64,000 nucleotides of DNA from Modicisalibacter xianhensis (GCF_900113605.1 NZ_FOPY01000003.1:124001-188000); one strand, 5' to 3'; shown: positions 16,864-28,318, counted from the first letter of the stretch. Made by a program: numbers and translations. Notes: generated by a model from the letters alone, not told the origin.

Positions 16864-18462
16864 TCAGGCAAACTGGTTCATGGTGTTGTCCTTGCCACCG
16901 GCCTTGAGGGCGCGCTCGCTGGAGAAATACTCCTTATGGTCGTCCCCGAGGTTGGAGCCGGCCATGTCCTGGTGCTTGACGCAGGCCAGTCCCTGACGAA
17001 TCTCCTGACGTTGCACGTCCCGAACATAGGCCAGCATGCCTTCGTCACCAAAGTATCCCTTGGCCAGGTTGTCCGTGGACAGGGCCGCGGTATGGTAGGT
17101 CGGCAGCGTGATCAGGTGGTGGAAGATGCCGGCCTCTCGAGCGGCGTCGCGCTGGAAGTTGCGTGTCCATTCGTCGGCAAGGGCAGCGAGTTCGGTGTCG
17201 TCGTACTCGGCGCTCATCAGCCGGGCACGATCGTAAGCCGACACATCCTTGCCTTCTTGCTCCCAGGCATCGAACACTTGCTGGCGGAAATTGAGCGTCC
17301 AGTTGAAGGACGGGGAGTTGTTGTAGACCAGCTTGGCGTCGGGCACCACGTCGCGGATCCGGTTGACCATGCTGGCAATCTGGCCGACATGCGGCTTCTC
17401 GGTCTCGATCCACAGCAGGTCGGCGCCATTCTGCAAGGCGGTGATGCAATCGAGCACCACGCGATCCTCACCGGTGCCTGGACGGAACAGATAGAGGCCG
17501 TTGGCCACGCGCAAGGGCTTCTGCAACTGCCCGTCGAGCTTGATGACCATATCGCCGTCGACGAGGTCATCTTCGTTACACACCGGCGTCGTGTACAGGA
17601 AGCTGGTGTACTGTGAAGCCAGATCCCCCGGCTCCGTGCTGACCGGAATCTTCTGGGTCAGGCCAGCGCCCAGTGAGTCGGTGCGTGCCACGATGACCCC
17701 GTCCTCGACACCCAGTTCCAGAAAGGCGTAGCGAACGGCATTGATCTTGGCCAAGAAATCCTCGTGGGGCACGGTCACCTTGCCGTCCTGATGGCCGCAC
17801 TGCTTGGCATCCGATACCTGGTTCTCGAGTTGGATGCAGCAAGCGCCGGCTTCGATCATGCGCTTGGCCAGCAGGTAGGTCGCTTCCTCGTTGCCGAAGC
17901 CGGCATCGATATCGGCAATGATCGGTACCACATGGGTTTCGAAATTGTCGATTTTGTCCTGTACGGCCCTGGCCGCGACTTCATCGCCCTTGGTGTGGGC
18001 GGCATCGAGCTCGCGGAACAGGTGCCCCAGCTCGCGGGCATCTGCCTGACGCAGGAACGTGTAGAGTTCTTCAATGAGTGCGGGAACGGCTGTCTTTTCA
18101 TGCATCGACTGGTCGGGAAGCGGGCCGAATTCGGAGCGCATGGCGGCCACCATCCATCCCGAGAGATAGAGATAGCGCCCCTTGGTCGATCCGAAGTGCT
18201 TCTTGATGGAGATCATCTTCTGTTGGCCGATGAAGCCATGCCAGCAGCCCAGCGACTGGGTATAGCGTGACGGGTCCTCATCGTAGGCAGCCATGTCGCG
18301 ACGCATGATGCCAGCAGTGTAGCGGGCGATATCCAGGCCGGTGCGGAAGCGATTCTGGAGCGCCATGCGGGCAGCATGCTCAGGGTTGATCGTGTCCCAT
18401 TTTCCGGCGTGCTTTTCGCGCAGCTTGGCAAAAGTATTAACGGTTTCCCGATAGGCAGACAT
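16864..18462 (-). CDS. aceA: Isocitrate lyase AceA, long (Pseudomonas-type) subfamily
   Basis: A 532-residue enzyme that cleaves isocitrate to glyoxylate and succinate, the first step of the glyoxylate shunt used on acetate or fatty acids. The signature region is K-Q-C-G-H (220-224) with catalytic Cys222; Gln in place of the second Lys is normal in the ~531-residue subfamily seen in P. aeruginosa, as I recall it. Metal and substrate motifs include A-D-I-D-A-G-F-G-N and N-N-S-P-S-F-N-W. It stands alone, with a 370-base upstream region carrying repeated TGTAGT/ACTACA elements. No malate synthase gene is in the window. Confidence 0.94.
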   Translation of the reverse strand: MSAYRETVNTFAKLREKHAGKWDTINPEHAARMALQNRFRTGLDIARYTAGIMRRDMAAYDEDPSRYTQSLGCWHGFIGQQKMISIKKHFGSTKGRYLYLSGWMVAAMRSEFGPLPDQSMHEKTAVPALIEELYTFLRQADARELGHLFRELDAAHTKGDEVAARAVQDKIDNFETHVVPIIADIDAGFGNEEATYLLAKRMIEAGACCIQLENQVSDAKQCGHQDGKVTVPHEDFLAKINAVRYAFLELGVEDGVIVARTDSLGAGLTQKIPVSTEPGDLASQYTSFLYTTPVCNEDDLVDGDMVIKLDGQLQKPLRVANGLYLFRPGTGEDRVVLDCITALQNGADLLWIETEKPHVGQIASMVNRIRDVVPDAKLVYNNSPSFNWTLNFRQQVFDAWEQEGKDVSAYDRARLMSAEYDDTELAALADEWTRNFQRDAAREAGIFHHLITLPTYHTAALSTDNLAKGYFGDEGMLAYVRDVQRQEIRQGLACVKHQDMAGSNLGDDHKEYFSSERALKAGGKDNTMNQFA

Positions 18463-18636
18463 AGTGGCTTCCTCGTTGCGTTAAGAGTCAGGGGCACCTT
18501 GCGCCGACATCGGGCGTGGGTGCCACAGCAAACATTTCCTGGCGCAGTCAGCATGATTTATCACTTGAATTGACCTGCTGCGCCGCAGAAACAGCTCGGG
18601 ATCTGTCCGGCTTGTCTTCAGTCGCCATGGCTTTTC

Positions 18637-18682
18637 TGTAGAAGAGTCTTTGACTACAGGCGCCAGGGGGCATAGTTGTCAA
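18637..18682 (-). promoter_or_regulatory. Predicted aceA promoter with an overlapping operator
   Basis: On the minus strand TTGACA (18682-18677), an 18-base spacer and TGTAGT (18658-18653) form a promoter ~190 bases before aceA. The -10 is also half of an imperfect dyad: on the plus strand TGTAGA (18637-18642), N10, ACTACA (18653-18658). A protein bound there would block polymerase. The sites resemble what I remember of RpiR-family RccR sites at glyoxylate-shunt genes in pseudomonads; that link is from memory and unverified. Confidence 0.5.
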
Positions 18683-18771
18683 ACGGCTGTTTTATTGCCG
18701 CCTTGTCAGGAACTATGGCCCATGATTGCTGGGCTCAACAATCAGCACTTAGAGGCAGGGAGGGTTGTAGT

Positions 18772-18813
18772 ATGACTACAGGAAACGCAAGTTGTTCGTC
18801 TTTCTGTAGTCAT
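18772..18813. promoter_or_regulatory. Second TGTAGT-type dyad upstream of aceA
   Basis: Perfect 10-base arms ATGACTACAG (18772-18781) and CTGTAGTCAT (18804-18813) separated by 22 bases. They share the ACTACA/TGTAGT core with the promoter-proximal site but in outward orientation. It lies 20 bases from the end of the GNAT gene. No U-tract follows, so a terminator is unlikely. Confidence 0.45.
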
Positions 18814-18834
18814 GTTTCGGGAGGGAAAGTTTTA

Positions 18835-19269
18835 TCAGCAGGAACAGGAGGATAGTATCAGGCGCATGTTGCGATGCGGAATGCCGGCATCGAGAAATTC
18901 TTCGCCGTACGCCTGGAAGCCTAGCCTTTCGTAGAAAGGCATCGCCTGGATCTGGGCCGCAAGGACAGCCTCTTCATGGCCTCGGAGGCGCGCAGCCGCG
19001 ATGGCTTCGCGCATGAGCCTCACTCCGATGCCGCGCCCACGTGCCTGGCCCAGTACGGCCACACGGCCTATATGTCCATCCGGGAGAAGCCGGGCCGTAC
19101 CGATCGGTTGCCCGTTCTCGCAAGCTAGAAAATGCAGGCAATCGGGGTCTTGTCCGTCCCATTCCTCTGCCTCGGGGACCTGCTGTTCGTCAATGAAGAC
19201 GCGGCGACGGAGTTCGCTCGCTCGCTGGCCCAGCGTCTGCCAATCGCCCTGGATGACTTGTACGGTCAC
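18835..19269 (-). CDS. GNAT family N-acetyltransferase
   Basis: A 144-residue acetyltransferase of the ElaA/YjcF type: R-R-V-F-I-D-E-Q-Q-V-P near the N-terminus, G-T-A-R-L-L-P-D-G-H-I-G-R-V-A-V, then the acetyl-CoA loop G-Q-A-R-G-R-G-I-G and F-Y-E-R-L-G-F. The acceptor substrate is unknown. The ATG overlaps the roxA stop by four bases, so the two are translationally coupled. It ends with an unusual S-S-C-S-C tail. Confidence 0.85.
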   Translation of the reverse strand: MTVQVIQGDWQTLGQRASELRRRVFIDEQQVPEAEEWDGQDPDCLHFLACENGQPIGTARLLPDGHIGRVAVLGQARGRGIGVRLMREAIAAARLRGHEEAVLAAQIQAMPFYERLGFQAYGEEFLDAGIPHRNMRLILSSCSC

Positions 19270-20444
19270 GCCTCTTCCTCATCGTCTGGCCAGCTCAAGC
19301 TGCCGCGATCGAGCAGGTGGGCAAGCAGTTCTGCAGCGCCGTCGTGGGTCAACAGGTTCGCATCGACAGGTGCATTGTCGGCCAGGGCGCGAGCGAGTGA
19401 TAGCGGGCAATCCATGGCATCGCCGTCGACGAAGAGGGTGGCGACATGGTCCGTCCCGTCCCGATACGCGAAGCGTGAACCCAGTGTCCGTTCCAGTGTC
19501 ACGCCAGCCTGTAGTTCCGCAACAAGCGACCCGACGTCCGTCGGAACGTTCTGGGGCACCAGCTGGTCGAGGTACTTGGGCTGTGTCATCGCACGACCGA
19601 ACCACTGTGCAAGCTGTTCCGGGTTATCGAGGGTATTCAGGATAAGCGCGCGCATACGCTCCAGTGAAACATCGTCAATCTCGCCGGGATGCAGGGCCGG
19701 GGTGAGGTCCGGGTCGGCATAGCGCTGCGAGTCCGGCAGCAGTTCTCCCAGATAGTCGGCATATGAGGTGATCGATTCATCGGCGGAAAGGGCGCGGAAA
19801 CCCACCGAGAAGGTCATGCAGTCGTCCGAGCGGCTGATGCCGTGGTGTGCCCAGCCAGGCGGCAGGTAGAGCATGTCGCCGGGTTCCAGCAGCCAGTCCT
19901 GATCGGATTCGATCTCGAAGTGCTCGAGAATGCGCAGATCGATACCCTGAACGATAGTTGCATCGTCGGGTACCTTGCCGCCCAATTGCCATTGGCGGGC
20001 GCCGCTGGCCTGCAGCAGGAACACGTCGTACTGGTCGACATGGGGCCCGACGCTGCCGCCGGGGGGCGCGTAACTGACCATGATATCGTCGAGACGCCAA
20101 CGGGGCAGGAAGTCGAAGGCCTCAAGCAAGGCGCTCACGTCGGGTACGTAGTGATCAACGGCCTGAACCAGCAATGTCCAGTCGCGTTCGGGCAGCCGAG
20201 CAAAGGTCGCCTCGTCGAACGGGCCATGCGAAACCTGCCAGGGCTTCTCGGCGCCATGCTCCTCGACAAGGCGCGCTTCAATGCCGTCCTCGCAGGCCAG
20301 GCCAGCCAGCTCATCGGGGGACAGCGGCGACTCGAAATCGGCAAAGGCACCGCGAATCAGCAGTGGCTTCTTCTGCCAATGTTCGGCCAGGAACTGGGCG
20401 GCGCTCATGCCGCCGAGCAAGGGAAGGGGGGTATTGGCGGGCAT
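19266..20444 (-). CDS. roxA: Ribosomal protein uL16 arginine hydroxylase RoxA (YcfD)
   Basis: A 392-residue JmjC-type 2-oxoglutarate/Fe(II) oxygenase. The iron triad is visible as H-V-D in G-P-H-V-D-Q-Y-D-V-F and the distal His in P-P-G-W-A-H-H-G-I-S, with a winged-helix C-terminal region. E. coli YcfD hydroxylates an arginine of ribosomal protein L16. In E. coli roxA also lies near purB, with phoPQ between; here they are adjacent. It is the upstream partner of the overlapping GNAT gene. Confidence 0.9.
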   Translation of the reverse strand: MPANTPLPLLGGMSAAQFLAEHWQKKPLLIRGAFADFESPLSPDELAGLACEDGIEARLVEEHGAEKPWQVSHGPFDEATFARLPERDWTLLVQAVDHYVPDVSALLEAFDFLPRWRLDDIMVSYAPPGGSVGPHVDQYDVFLLQASGARQWQLGGKVPDDATIVQGIDLRILEHFEIESDQDWLLEPGDMLYLPPGWAHHGISRSDDCMTFSVGFRALSADESITSYADYLGELLPDSQRYADPDLTPALHPGEIDDVSLERMRALILNTLDNPEQLAQWFGRAMTQPKYLDQLVPQNVPTDVGSLVAELQAGVTLERTLGSRFAYRDGTDHVATLFVDGDAMDCPLSLARALADNAPVDANLLTHDGAAELLAHLLDRGSLSWPDDEEEA

Positions 20445-20476
20445 GGGATCGTTTTCCGTTCAGTGAGTTGATACGC

Positions 20477-20504
20477 GACAGGCACGGGACAACCCGTGCC
20501 TGTC
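20477..20504. terminator. Strong hairpin between purB and roxA
   Basis: Twelve-base perfect arms GACAGGCACGGG and CCCGTGCCTGTC around a four-base loop, with no U-tract on either strand. It lies ~30 bases after the purB stop and ~30 before roxA. It may be a processing or attenuating hairpin rather than a full terminator. Confidence 0.4.
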
Positions 20505-20535
20505 GATCGATGCAGCCAGCGTAGCCTGAAGGCAT

Positions 20536-21954
<1,419 letters not shown>

Positions 21955-21970
21955 TCAGGTTACGTCAGGT

Positions 21971-22609
21971 TCAATTCAGCCGATCCAGGGTCTTCTTGAT
22001 GGCCCCGCGCTGAAACAGCAGTTTCCAGCGACGCCCGCCTTGCTGATGCCATAGCAGGGCAAAGCGAATCCCGGCGAGCAGGGCCGTACGCACCCGTTCC
22101 GGCATCATGCGCTGCTGGAGCAGGCCGGGGTCGCCCTGGACGACGATGCGCTGGCGGAAGGTCGATATGGTGTCCTGATAGAGCTCGCCGAGGCTGGCAA
22201 TGACATTCTCGTGGGTAGTGCCGAAATGCTCGGCCTGACCCTGAATGCGTGTCAGGCGCTGTCCCAGCGTGTCCATCATCTGCGGCTGCTGGCGCAATTT
22301 CTGCATCAACATCAGTAGTGAAAAGCCATAGCGCAGCACGGCCGGATCGCTGCGATCCCGGCCAACTACGGCGTTGAGCACTTCGAGGCCTTGACGCAGG
22401 TTGTTGTGGTGGCCGCCATAGATGGTTTCGAACGAGGCCGGGTTGGTGTCGACCGTGGCATGGATCAGTGTCTTCCAGGCGCGCTCGTCACACTGGCCGG
22501 TGCGTGCCAGCTGGTCGACGACGGCAGCGGCTTGAAAGACGCCGGCCAGCGCCAGGGTCTGGCGGGCAATCGGGTCGTCGGGGGCGGTCTGGATAGGAGT
22601 TGCGGTCAT
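21971..22609 (-). CDS. hflD: HflD, lysogenization regulator homolog
   Basis: A 212-residue all-helical protein. In E. coli HflD associates with the inner membrane and binds lambda CII; its normal cellular role is unclear. Recognisable segments are [16 protein letters not shown] near residue 65 and R-R-W-K-L-L-F-Q-R near the C-terminus. Position supports the call: it overlaps mnmA by four bases and precedes purB, the same order as in E. coli. Confidence 0.9.
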   Translation of the reverse strand: MTATPIQTAPDDPIARQTLALAGVFQAAAVVDQLARTGQCDERAWKTLIHATVDTNPASFETIYGGHHNNLRQGLEVLNAVVGRDRSDPAVLRYGFSLLMLMQKLRQQPQMMDTLGQRLTRIQGQAEHFGTTHENVIASLGELYQDTISTFRQRIVVQGDPGLLQQRMMPERVRTALLAGIRFALLWHQQGGRRWKLLFQRGAIKKTLDRLN

Positions 22610-23748
22610 GCAGCGCGTACTCCCTGTTTCCAGGTGTCCCGAATCACCCCACCGCCCAGACAGATCTCGCCATCGTAGAGTACCAGTGACTGGCCGGGTG
22701 TCACCGCACGCTGGGGGGCGTCGAAGATGACCTCGACACCGCCGTCGGAGCGTGTGGTCATCCGGCAGGCGACGTCTTCCTGGCGATAGCGTGTCTTGGC
22801 GCGAAGGTGCATGTCATGTCCCGGTGGTTCGCCGGCAATCCAGTCCATGGGTTCGGTCGCGAGGGCATCGGTATAGAGCAGTTCATGATGCTTGCCTTGG
22901 ACGACGATCAACACGTTGCGCTCCAGATCCTTGCCAGCCACGTACCAGGGCGCATCGGAATAGTCGGCCAGTCCACCGATGCCCAGCCCCTGGCGCTGCC
23001 CCAGGGTGTAATACATCAGGCCCATGTGGTCACCGATCACGTCGCCCTCGGGCGTCTCGATGCGGCCGGGCTGTGCCGGCAGGTACTGCTGGAGAAAATC
23101 GCGGAAGCGACGTTCGCCGATGAAGCAGATGCCGGTGGAGTCCTTCTTGCGGGCCGTCACCAGATCATGTCGCTCGGCGAGTTCGCGCACCGCCGGCTTC
23201 TCGAGTTCCCCAATGGGGAACAGCGTACGGGCAATGGCGGCCTCGGGGACGGCATGCAGGAAATAGCTTTGATCCTTGTTGGCATCGAGCCCCTTGAGCA
23301 GGCGGGCGCGACCGCCGGATTCGCCGCGACGCACGTAGTGCCCGGTGGCGATCTTCTCTGCGCCGAGCATTTCGGCATAGTCGAGGAAGACCTTGAACTT
23401 GATTTCCCGGTTGCAGAGGATGTCCGGGTTGGGCGTTCTGCCGGCGCGATATTCGGCCAGGAAGTGTTCGAAGACGTTATCCCAGTACTCGGCTGCGAAA
23501 TTGGCAGTGTGCAGCTTGATGCCCAGTTTGTCGCAGACGGCCTGGGCATCCGCCAGGTCTTCCTTGGCGGTGCAGTACTCGGTGCCGTCGTCTTCGTCCC
23601 AGTTCTTCATGAACAGGCCTTCCACTTCGTAGCCCTGCTCGATAAGCAGCAGGGCGGAAACGGAAGAGTCGACACCGCCGGACATGCCGACGATGACCTT
23701 GCCCGTGGCAGAGGGCCCCGTGGGTACAGACCCCGTGGCTTGAGACAT
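22606..23748 (-). CDS. mnmA: tRNA-specific 2-thiouridylase MnmA
   Basis: A 380-residue enzyme that puts sulfur at position 2 of the wobble uridine in tRNA-Lys, -Glu and -Gln. The PP-loop G-M-S-G-G-V-D-S-S activates the uridine; the catalytic cysteines are in N-P-D-I-L-C-N and T-G-I-C-F-I-G-E-R. The ATG at 23748 agrees with the family; a longer frame to 23853 adds 35 unrelated residues. The stop overlaps hflD by four bases. The tRNA-Glu copies at 57.8-58.1 kb are expected substrates. Confidence 0.95.
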   Translation of the reverse strand: MSQATGSVPTGPSATGKVIVGMSGGVDSSVSALLLIEQGYEVEGLFMKNWDEDDGTEYCTAKEDLADAQAVCDKLGIKLHTANFAAEYWDNVFEHFLAEYRAGRTPNPDILCNREIKFKVFLDYAEMLGAEKIATGHYVRRGESGGRARLLKGLDANKDQSYFLHAVPEAAIARTLFPIGELEKPAVRELAERHDLVTARKKDSTGICFIGERRFRDFLQQYLPAQPGRIETPEGDVIGDHMGLMYYTLGQRQGLGIGGLADYSDAPWYVAGKDLERNVLIVVQGKHHELLYTDALATEPMDWIAGEPPGHDMHLRAKTRYRQEDVACRMTTRSDGGVEVIFDAPQRAVTPGQSLVLYDGEICLGGGVIRDTWKQGVRAA

Positions 23749-23819
23749 AGTCGCTCTCGGATGGGATACGATGAAATGGTTGCGCGAGATTATACCTGAA
23801 ACCGGCGCAAGGCTTCGAG

Positions 23820-24269
23820 TCACCGTTCGCGGATCACATCCAGCGGAAAGCACTGCCCGCGGCGCAGGTCACGAATACGCTGCATGACCAATGGGCTGCG
23901 TAGGCGCTTGGCCCGGTGGAGGTCGTCGATCTCATCGAGGGTCAGCCAGTGGGCGGCCACCACGCTCTTGTCGAGCGCTGAGTCCAGGTGAGCCAGAGGC
24001 AGCCCCACGAAGGCGTGGCTATGAAATACCAGGCCGTCAGCAGCGGTGAAGATATACAGGCCGAGATAATCGGTGATGGCCACCTGCCAGCCGGCTTCCT
24101 CGCGGGTCTCACGTACAGCGGCATCGGTCAGGCGCTCGCCGGGTTCAAGGTGACCCGCCGGCTGGTTGTACAGGCTGAACGGGCCGCCATGGTCTTCCTC
24201 GACGAGCAAATAACGTCCACCGCGTTCGATCACCGATGCCACGGTGACTCGGGGGCTCCAGCGTTTCAT
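23820..24269 (-). CDS. nudJ: NUDIX phosphatase NudJ
   Basis: A 149-residue NUDIX hydrolase. The box reads [20 protein letters not shown] with A-G-W following. NudJ in E. coli releases phosphate from thiamine-HMP-PP and nucleoside diphosphates. The ATG at 24269 has CGAGGAG upstream and overlaps the rluE stop by four bases. The order rluE-nudJ-mnmA-hflD-purB matches E. coli. Confidence 0.9.
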   Translation of the reverse strand: MKRWSPRVTVASVIERGGRYLLVEEDHGGPFSLYNQPAGHLEPGERLTDAAVRETREEAGWQVAITDYLGLYIFTAADGLVFHSHAFVGLPLAHLDSALDKSVVAAHWLTLDEIDDLHRAKRLRSPLVMQRIRDLRRGQCFPLDVIRER

Positions 24270-24865
24270 CGGTGTCTCCTCGTGCGGCGGGTTGATGCCT
24301 GCCGGTGGTTTGCCGGTCGCGGTGCGTTCAGCGTTTCGCTTCGCCATTCCCCCGGTGACAGCCCGTCCAGGCGCCAGGGACCGATGGCGACGCGAATCAG
24401 GCGTAGCGTCGGGAAGCCAATGTGTGCCGTCATGCGTCTCACCTGGCGGTTCCGGCCTTCGTGCAATGTCAGTTCCAGCCAGCTCGTGGCGATGCCTTGA
24501 CGCTGCCGAATCGGCGGCTGGCGTGGCCCGACGCCGGGTGACCCTAGCATTCTCACCTTGGCTGGGCGAGTGGGACCATCCTTAAGTGTCACGCCTTGTC
24601 GGAGAGCGTCAAGGCTTTCCTCGTCGGGCTGGCCTTCTACCTGTACCCAATATTTCTTGGGCTGCTTGTGCCTGGGGTCGCTGATATGATGAATGAGAGC
24701 GCCATCGTCGGTGAGCAGCAGCAGGCCTTCGGAATCGTAGTCGAGTCGTCCTGCGGCATAGATGCCAGGTACGTCAATGACCTGGGCGAGAGTGTCCCGT
24801 CCCTGATCGTCGGTAAACTGCGAAAGCATGCGGTAGGGCTTGTGAAGCAGGTAGATCGTGCTCAT
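24266..24865 (-). CDS. rluE: 23S rRNA pseudouridine synthase RluE
   Basis: A 199-residue RsuA-family synthase without an S4 domain. The catalytic motif G-R-L-D-Y-D-S-E-G-L-L-L-L-T-D-D-G carries the essential Asp, and H-E-G-R-N-R-Q-V-R-R-M follows. E. coli RluE makes pseudouridine 2457 in 23S rRNA. The ATG at 24865 agrees with the family; the long upstream open frame to 25234 is spurious. The tail is Arg/His-rich. It is the first gene of the rluE-nudJ-mnmA-hflD-purB run. Confidence 0.92.
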   Translation of the reverse strand: MSTIYLLHKPYRMLSQFTDDQGRDTLAQVIDVPGIYAAGRLDYDSEGLLLLTDDGALIHHISDPRHKQPKKYWVQVEGQPDEESLDALRQGVTLKDGPTRPAKVRMLGSPGVGPRQPPIRQRQGIATSWLELTLHEGRNRQVRRMTAHIGFPTLRLIRVAIGPWRLDGLSPGEWRSETLNAPRPANHRQASTRRTRRHR

Positions 24866-25148
24866 TTCGTCCCGTTGTCTGAGGCGCGGCGAAGTCAAGG
24901 AGGGTACGAGACTAGCGGGGACCGGGACGCCTGCCAACAACCTCGTAGGGCCTGCATTTTTCTTGAGTCGATCCGTTGACGTCGTGAACGGGTTATTTTC
25001 ATTCTGACGCTTGCAAGGTGCAGCGACTGCACGCATCTTGCTAGTGAACTCCGAGTGTCTTTCTACGTCAAAGTGAGTGACGTCGTAGCACTTCGGCTTG
25101 TGTTGATGGGTTAAGCCTCTTATGTTCAATACAGACGAGAGAATTTCG

Positions 25149-25511
25149 ATGACCGCCGCGGTGCAAACGATCTGGGCAGGAATGACTCGCCCCCCACGGC
25201 CAGAAGAAGAGGATGAAGGGGATCTGTCCGTCAAGCCGGCAGACCCCGAATTGGAAGAACCGCCGCGTTACAAGGTGGTCTTGCATAATGACGACTACAC
25301 GCCAATGGAGTTTGTCGTCGAGGTGTTGCAGACCTTCTTTCATATGGACAACGAGAAGGCCGTACAGATCATGCTGGCGGTGCACACCCAGGGCAAGGCT
25401 ACCTGTGGCATCTTTACCCGCGACATTGCGGAAACCAAAAGTCATCTAGTCAACGAATACGCGCGAGAGTGCCAGCATCCTTTGCTGTGCGATATCGACA
25501 GGGCCGACTGA
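25149..25511 (+). CDS. clpS: ATP-dependent Clp protease adaptor ClpS
   Basis: A 120-residue adaptor that binds N-degron residues (Leu, Phe, Trp, Tyr) and delivers them to ClpA. The ligand-pocket motif [11 protein letters not shown] is intact, preceded by an acidic flexible N-terminal extension that engages the ClpA pore. ATG 25149 follows GAGAG; ATG 25122 (nine codons earlier) is an alternative. clpA follows 96 bases downstream. Confidence 0.92.
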   Translation: MTAAVQTIWAGMTRPPRPEEEDEGDLSVKPADPELEEPPRYKVVLHNDDYTPMEFVVEVLQTFFHMDNEKAVQIMLAVHTQGKATCGIFTRDIAETKSHLVNEYARECQHPLLCDIDRAD

Positions 25512-25607
25512 CGCCTGGCAACGTGACAGTCCGGGTTTGCTAAATTGCCCGATGTGCCCGATTGTGAAAGTGCCGACGATGCCCGAGGCGGCGAGAAGGG
25601 GACTGCC

Positions 25608-27875
25608 ATGCTGAGCAAAGAACTTGAACTGACCCTGAACACGGCCTTCACGGTGGCGCGCTCCAAGCGTCATGAATTCATGACCGTCGAGCACCTGCTG
25701 TTGGCCTTACTGGACAATGCCTCCGCTGCGGATGTGCTGCGTGCCTGCGGAGCCAATCTGGACAAGCTGCGCTCGGATCTGCAGGACTTCATCAACTCCA
25801 CCACTCCTCTGATACCCGAAGGGCAGGACGATCGCGAAACCCAGCCGACCCTGGGCTTTCAGCGTGTCCTGCAGCGCGCGGTCTTCCACGTACAGTCTTC
25901 GGGCAAGAGTGAGGTGACCGGCGCCAATGTGCTGGTGGCCATCTTCTCCGAGCAGGAAAGCCAGGCAGTCTATTTCCTCAAGCAACAGAACGTGGCGCGC
26001 GTGGATGCCGTCAACTACATCGCCCACGGCATTTCCAAAGTGGCTGGGCACGGCCAGAATCCGTCGCCCTCGCAGGACGCCGAGGAGGGCGAGGAAGGCA
26101 TGAGCGAAGGCAATGCACATCCGTTGACCGGTTATGCCACGAACCTTAACGAGCAGGCCCGCCTGGGCAAGATCGATCCGCTGATCGGGCGCGATCATGA
26201 GCTCGAGCGCACCGTGCAGATCCTGGCCCGGCGTCGCAAGAACAACCCCTTGCTGGTCGGTGAAGCCGGCGTGGGCAAGACGGCCATTGCCGAAGGGCTG
26301 GCCAAGCGCATCGTCGAAGAGGATGTTCCTGACGTCATTAGTGATGCCGTCGTCTATTCCCTCGACATGGGAGCTCTGCTGGCCGGGACCAAGTACCGCG
26401 GTGACTTCGAGAAGCGCCTCAAGAGCCTGCTCGCCGAACTCAAGAAGCAGCCCAACGCGATCCTGTTCATTGACGAGATCCATACCGTGATCGGGGCGGG
26501 TGCGGCATCGGGTGGTGTCATGGATGCCTCCAACCTGCTCAAGCCGTTGCTGTCATCGGGTGAGCTGCGCTGCATTGGCTCCACGACGTTCCAGGAGTTC
26601 CGTGGCATCTTCGAGAAGGATCGGGCGTTGGCGCGGCGTTTCCAGAAGGTTGACGTGCTCGAGCCCTCCGTGGAAGACACCATTCGCATCCTCAAGGGGC
26701 TGCGTGGGCGCTTCGAGGAGCATCACCAGCTCAAGTACACCGATACGGCCCTGGAAAGTGCCGTGCGCCTGGCGGATCGCTACATCAATGATCGCCACCT
26801 GCCGGACAAGGCCATCGACGTCATCGACGAGGCCGGGGCGCACCAGCGCCTGCTGCCGCCCGAGGTGCGCGTCTCGACTATCGACGTCGAGCAAGTCGAG
26901 GCGGTGGTGGCATCGATCGCTCGCATACCGCCGAAGAGCGTGTCCAGTTCCGACCGCAAGCTGCTCTCCAACCTGGAGCGCGACCTGAAGATGCTGGTGT
27001 TCGGGCAGGACGAGGCAATCCAGAGCCTGTCGGCGGCGATCAAGCTGTCACGGGCAGGCCTCAAGTCTCCCGACAAGCCGGTGGGCAGCTTCCTGTTCGC
27101 GGGACCGACCGGGGTCGGCAAGACCGAGGTGGCGCGTCAGTTGTCCCAGTTGATGGGGATCGAATTGGTGCGCTTCGACATGTCCGAGTACATGGAACGG
27201 CATACCGTGTCGCGCCTGATTGGCGCCCCTCCCGGCTACGTCGGGTATGACCAGGGTGGTCTGCTGACCGAAGCGATCACCAAGCAGCCGCACTGCGTAC
27301 TGCTGCTCGATGAGATTGAAAAGGCGCATCCGGAAGTTTTCAACCTGCTGCTGCAGGTCATGGATCATGGGCGTCTGACCGATAACAATGGCCGTGAAGC
27401 TGACTTCCGCCATGTCATCGTGATCATGACTTCGAATGCGGGGGCAGAGCAGATCTCACGTCGTTCGATCGGCTTCCAGACCCAGGATCATTCGACTGAC
27501 GGCATGGAAGTCATTCGCAAGACCTTCACGCCGGAGTTCCGTAATCGCCTGGATGGCATTATTCAGTTCCACGGCCTGGCGCCGGAAGTGGTGCGGAATG
27601 TAGTCGACAAGTTCCTGGTCGAACTTCAGGCACAGCTTGACGAGAAGCGCGTCCAGCTCGATGTCAGCGAAGAGGCCAGGGCGTGGCTGGCCGACAAGGG
27701 CTATGATCCGGAGATGGGGGCGCGTCCGATGGCCCGCGTGATTCAGGAGAAGCTCAAGAAGCCCTTGGCCGAGATGATTCTTTTCGGCGAGCTGGCTGAC
27801 AATGGAGGCTTGGTTCACGTGACGGTGGAAGGCGATGAGTTGCATCTTGCCACCGAGGCGGAACAGCTTGCCTGA
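25608..27875 (+). CDS. clpA: ATP-dependent Clp protease ATPase subunit ClpA
   Basis: A 755-residue AAA+ unfoldase of the ClpAP protease. It has an N-domain with two Clp-N repeats (1-145), a first AAA module with Walker A G-E-A-G-V-G-K-T and Walker B I-L-F-I-D-E-I-H, and a second with G-P-T-G-V-G-K-T-E and L-L-L-D-E-I-E-K. The R-S-I-G-F segment is the loop that docks on ClpP. The ATG at 25608 follows AAGGGGA. Together with ClpS, Aat and Bpt nearby it completes the N-degron pathway except for ClpP. Confidence 0.96.
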   Translation: MLSKELELTLNTAFTVARSKRHEFMTVEHLLLALLDNASAADVLRACGANLDKLRSDLQDFINSTTPLIPEGQDDRETQPTLGFQRVLQRAVFHVQSSGKSEVTGANVLVAIFSEQESQAVYFLKQQNVARVDAVNYIAHGISKVAGHGQNPSPSQDAEEGEEGMSEGNAHPLTGYATNLNEQARLGKIDPLIGRDHELERTVQILARRRKNNPLLVGEAGVGKTAIAEGLAKRIVEEDVPDVISDAVVYSLDMGALLAGTKYRGDFEKRLKSLLAELKKQPNAILFIDEIHTVIGAGAASGGVMDASNLLKPLLSSGELRCIGSTTFQEFRGIFEKDRALARRFQKVDVLEPSVEDTIRILKGLRGRFEEHHQLKYTDTALESAVRLADRYINDRHLPDKAIDVIDEAGAHQRLLPPEVRVSTIDVEQVEAVVASIARIPPKSVSSSDRKLLSNLERDLKMLVFGQDEAIQSLSAAIKLSRAGLKSPDKPVGSFLFAGPTGVGKTEVARQLSQLMGIELVRFDMSEYMERHTVSRLIGAPPGYVGYDQGGLLTEAITKQPHCVLLLDEIEKAHPEVFNLLLQVMDHGRLTDNNGREADFRHVIVIMTSNAGAEQISRRSIGFQTQDHSTDGMEVIRKTFTPEFRNRLDGIIQFHGLAPEVVRNVVDKFLVELQAQLDEKRVQLDVSEEARAWLADKGYDPEMGARPMARVIQEKLKKPLAEMILFGELADNGGLVHVTVEGDELHLATEAEQLA

Positions 27876-27962
27876 TCGTGAGGGAGCGCCTGCAGGGTAA
27901 GAGCATTGCCTTGCAGGCGTTACGCTCGGCTACTGGTACCCAGTATTCACCGCAACTAACGC

Positions 27963-27995
27963 AGCGCCCTGTCAATGGACGGGGCGTTGTTTTTT
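27963..27995 (+). terminator. Rho-independent terminator of clpA
   Basis: An 11-pair stem with two G-U wobbles (27963-27973 with 27978-27988, loop AATG) is followed by six T residues. It lies between convergent clpA and infA. Confidence 0.88.
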
Positions 27996-28057
27996 CAGCT
28001 ATCGATCATTTCCACAAGACGAGCATGAGCGGTGCAAGGCGGGCTGCACGATTTACC

Positions 28058-28084
28058 TGTGCCTTTTGTGCCTTTTGTGCCTTG
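28058..28084. repeat. Three tandem 9-base repeats downstream of infA
   Basis: The unit TGTGCCTTT occurs three times head to tail (the last ends in G). It lies 16 bases beyond the infA stop. Simple repeats like this can vary in copy number between strains. Confidence 0.7.
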
Positions 28085-28099
28085 GGCCGGGCGCCGTCA

Positions 28100-28318
28100 T
28101 CAGCGTGAGCGGTAGACAATGCGTCCCTTGGACAAGTCGTAGGGCGTCAGTTCGACCTTGACCTTGTCACCGGTCAGGATGCGGATGTAATTCTTGCGCA
28201 TCTTGCCCGAAATGTGAGCCGTGACTACGTGGCCGTTTTCCAGCTCGACCCGGAACATGGTGTTGGGCAGCGTGTCGACGACGACACCTTCCATTTCGAT
28301 ATGATCTTCTCGTGCCAT
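28100..28318 (-). CDS. infA: Translation initiation factor IF-1
   Basis: A 72-residue OB-fold protein, the exact usual length, that binds the ribosomal A site during initiation. [13 protein letters not shown] sets the start at 28318, and the ending G-R-I-V-Y-R-S-R is typical. Linkage to clpA and aat is common in gammaproteobacteria. Confidence 0.97.
   Translation of the reverse strand: MAREDHIEMEGVVVDTLPNTMFRVELENGHVVTAHISGKMRKNYIRILTGDKVKVELTPYDLSKGRIVYRSR

Noticed and set aside
18772-18813. The perfect dyad after the GNAT gene as a terminator
   Set aside because: The loop is 22 bases and no U-tract follows; the shared hexamer with the aceA promoter favours an operator.
24866-25148. Expected icd or cspD gene between rluE and clpS
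   Set aside because: In E. coli and others these genes lie near here, but no cold-shock or icd sequence is present in any frame.
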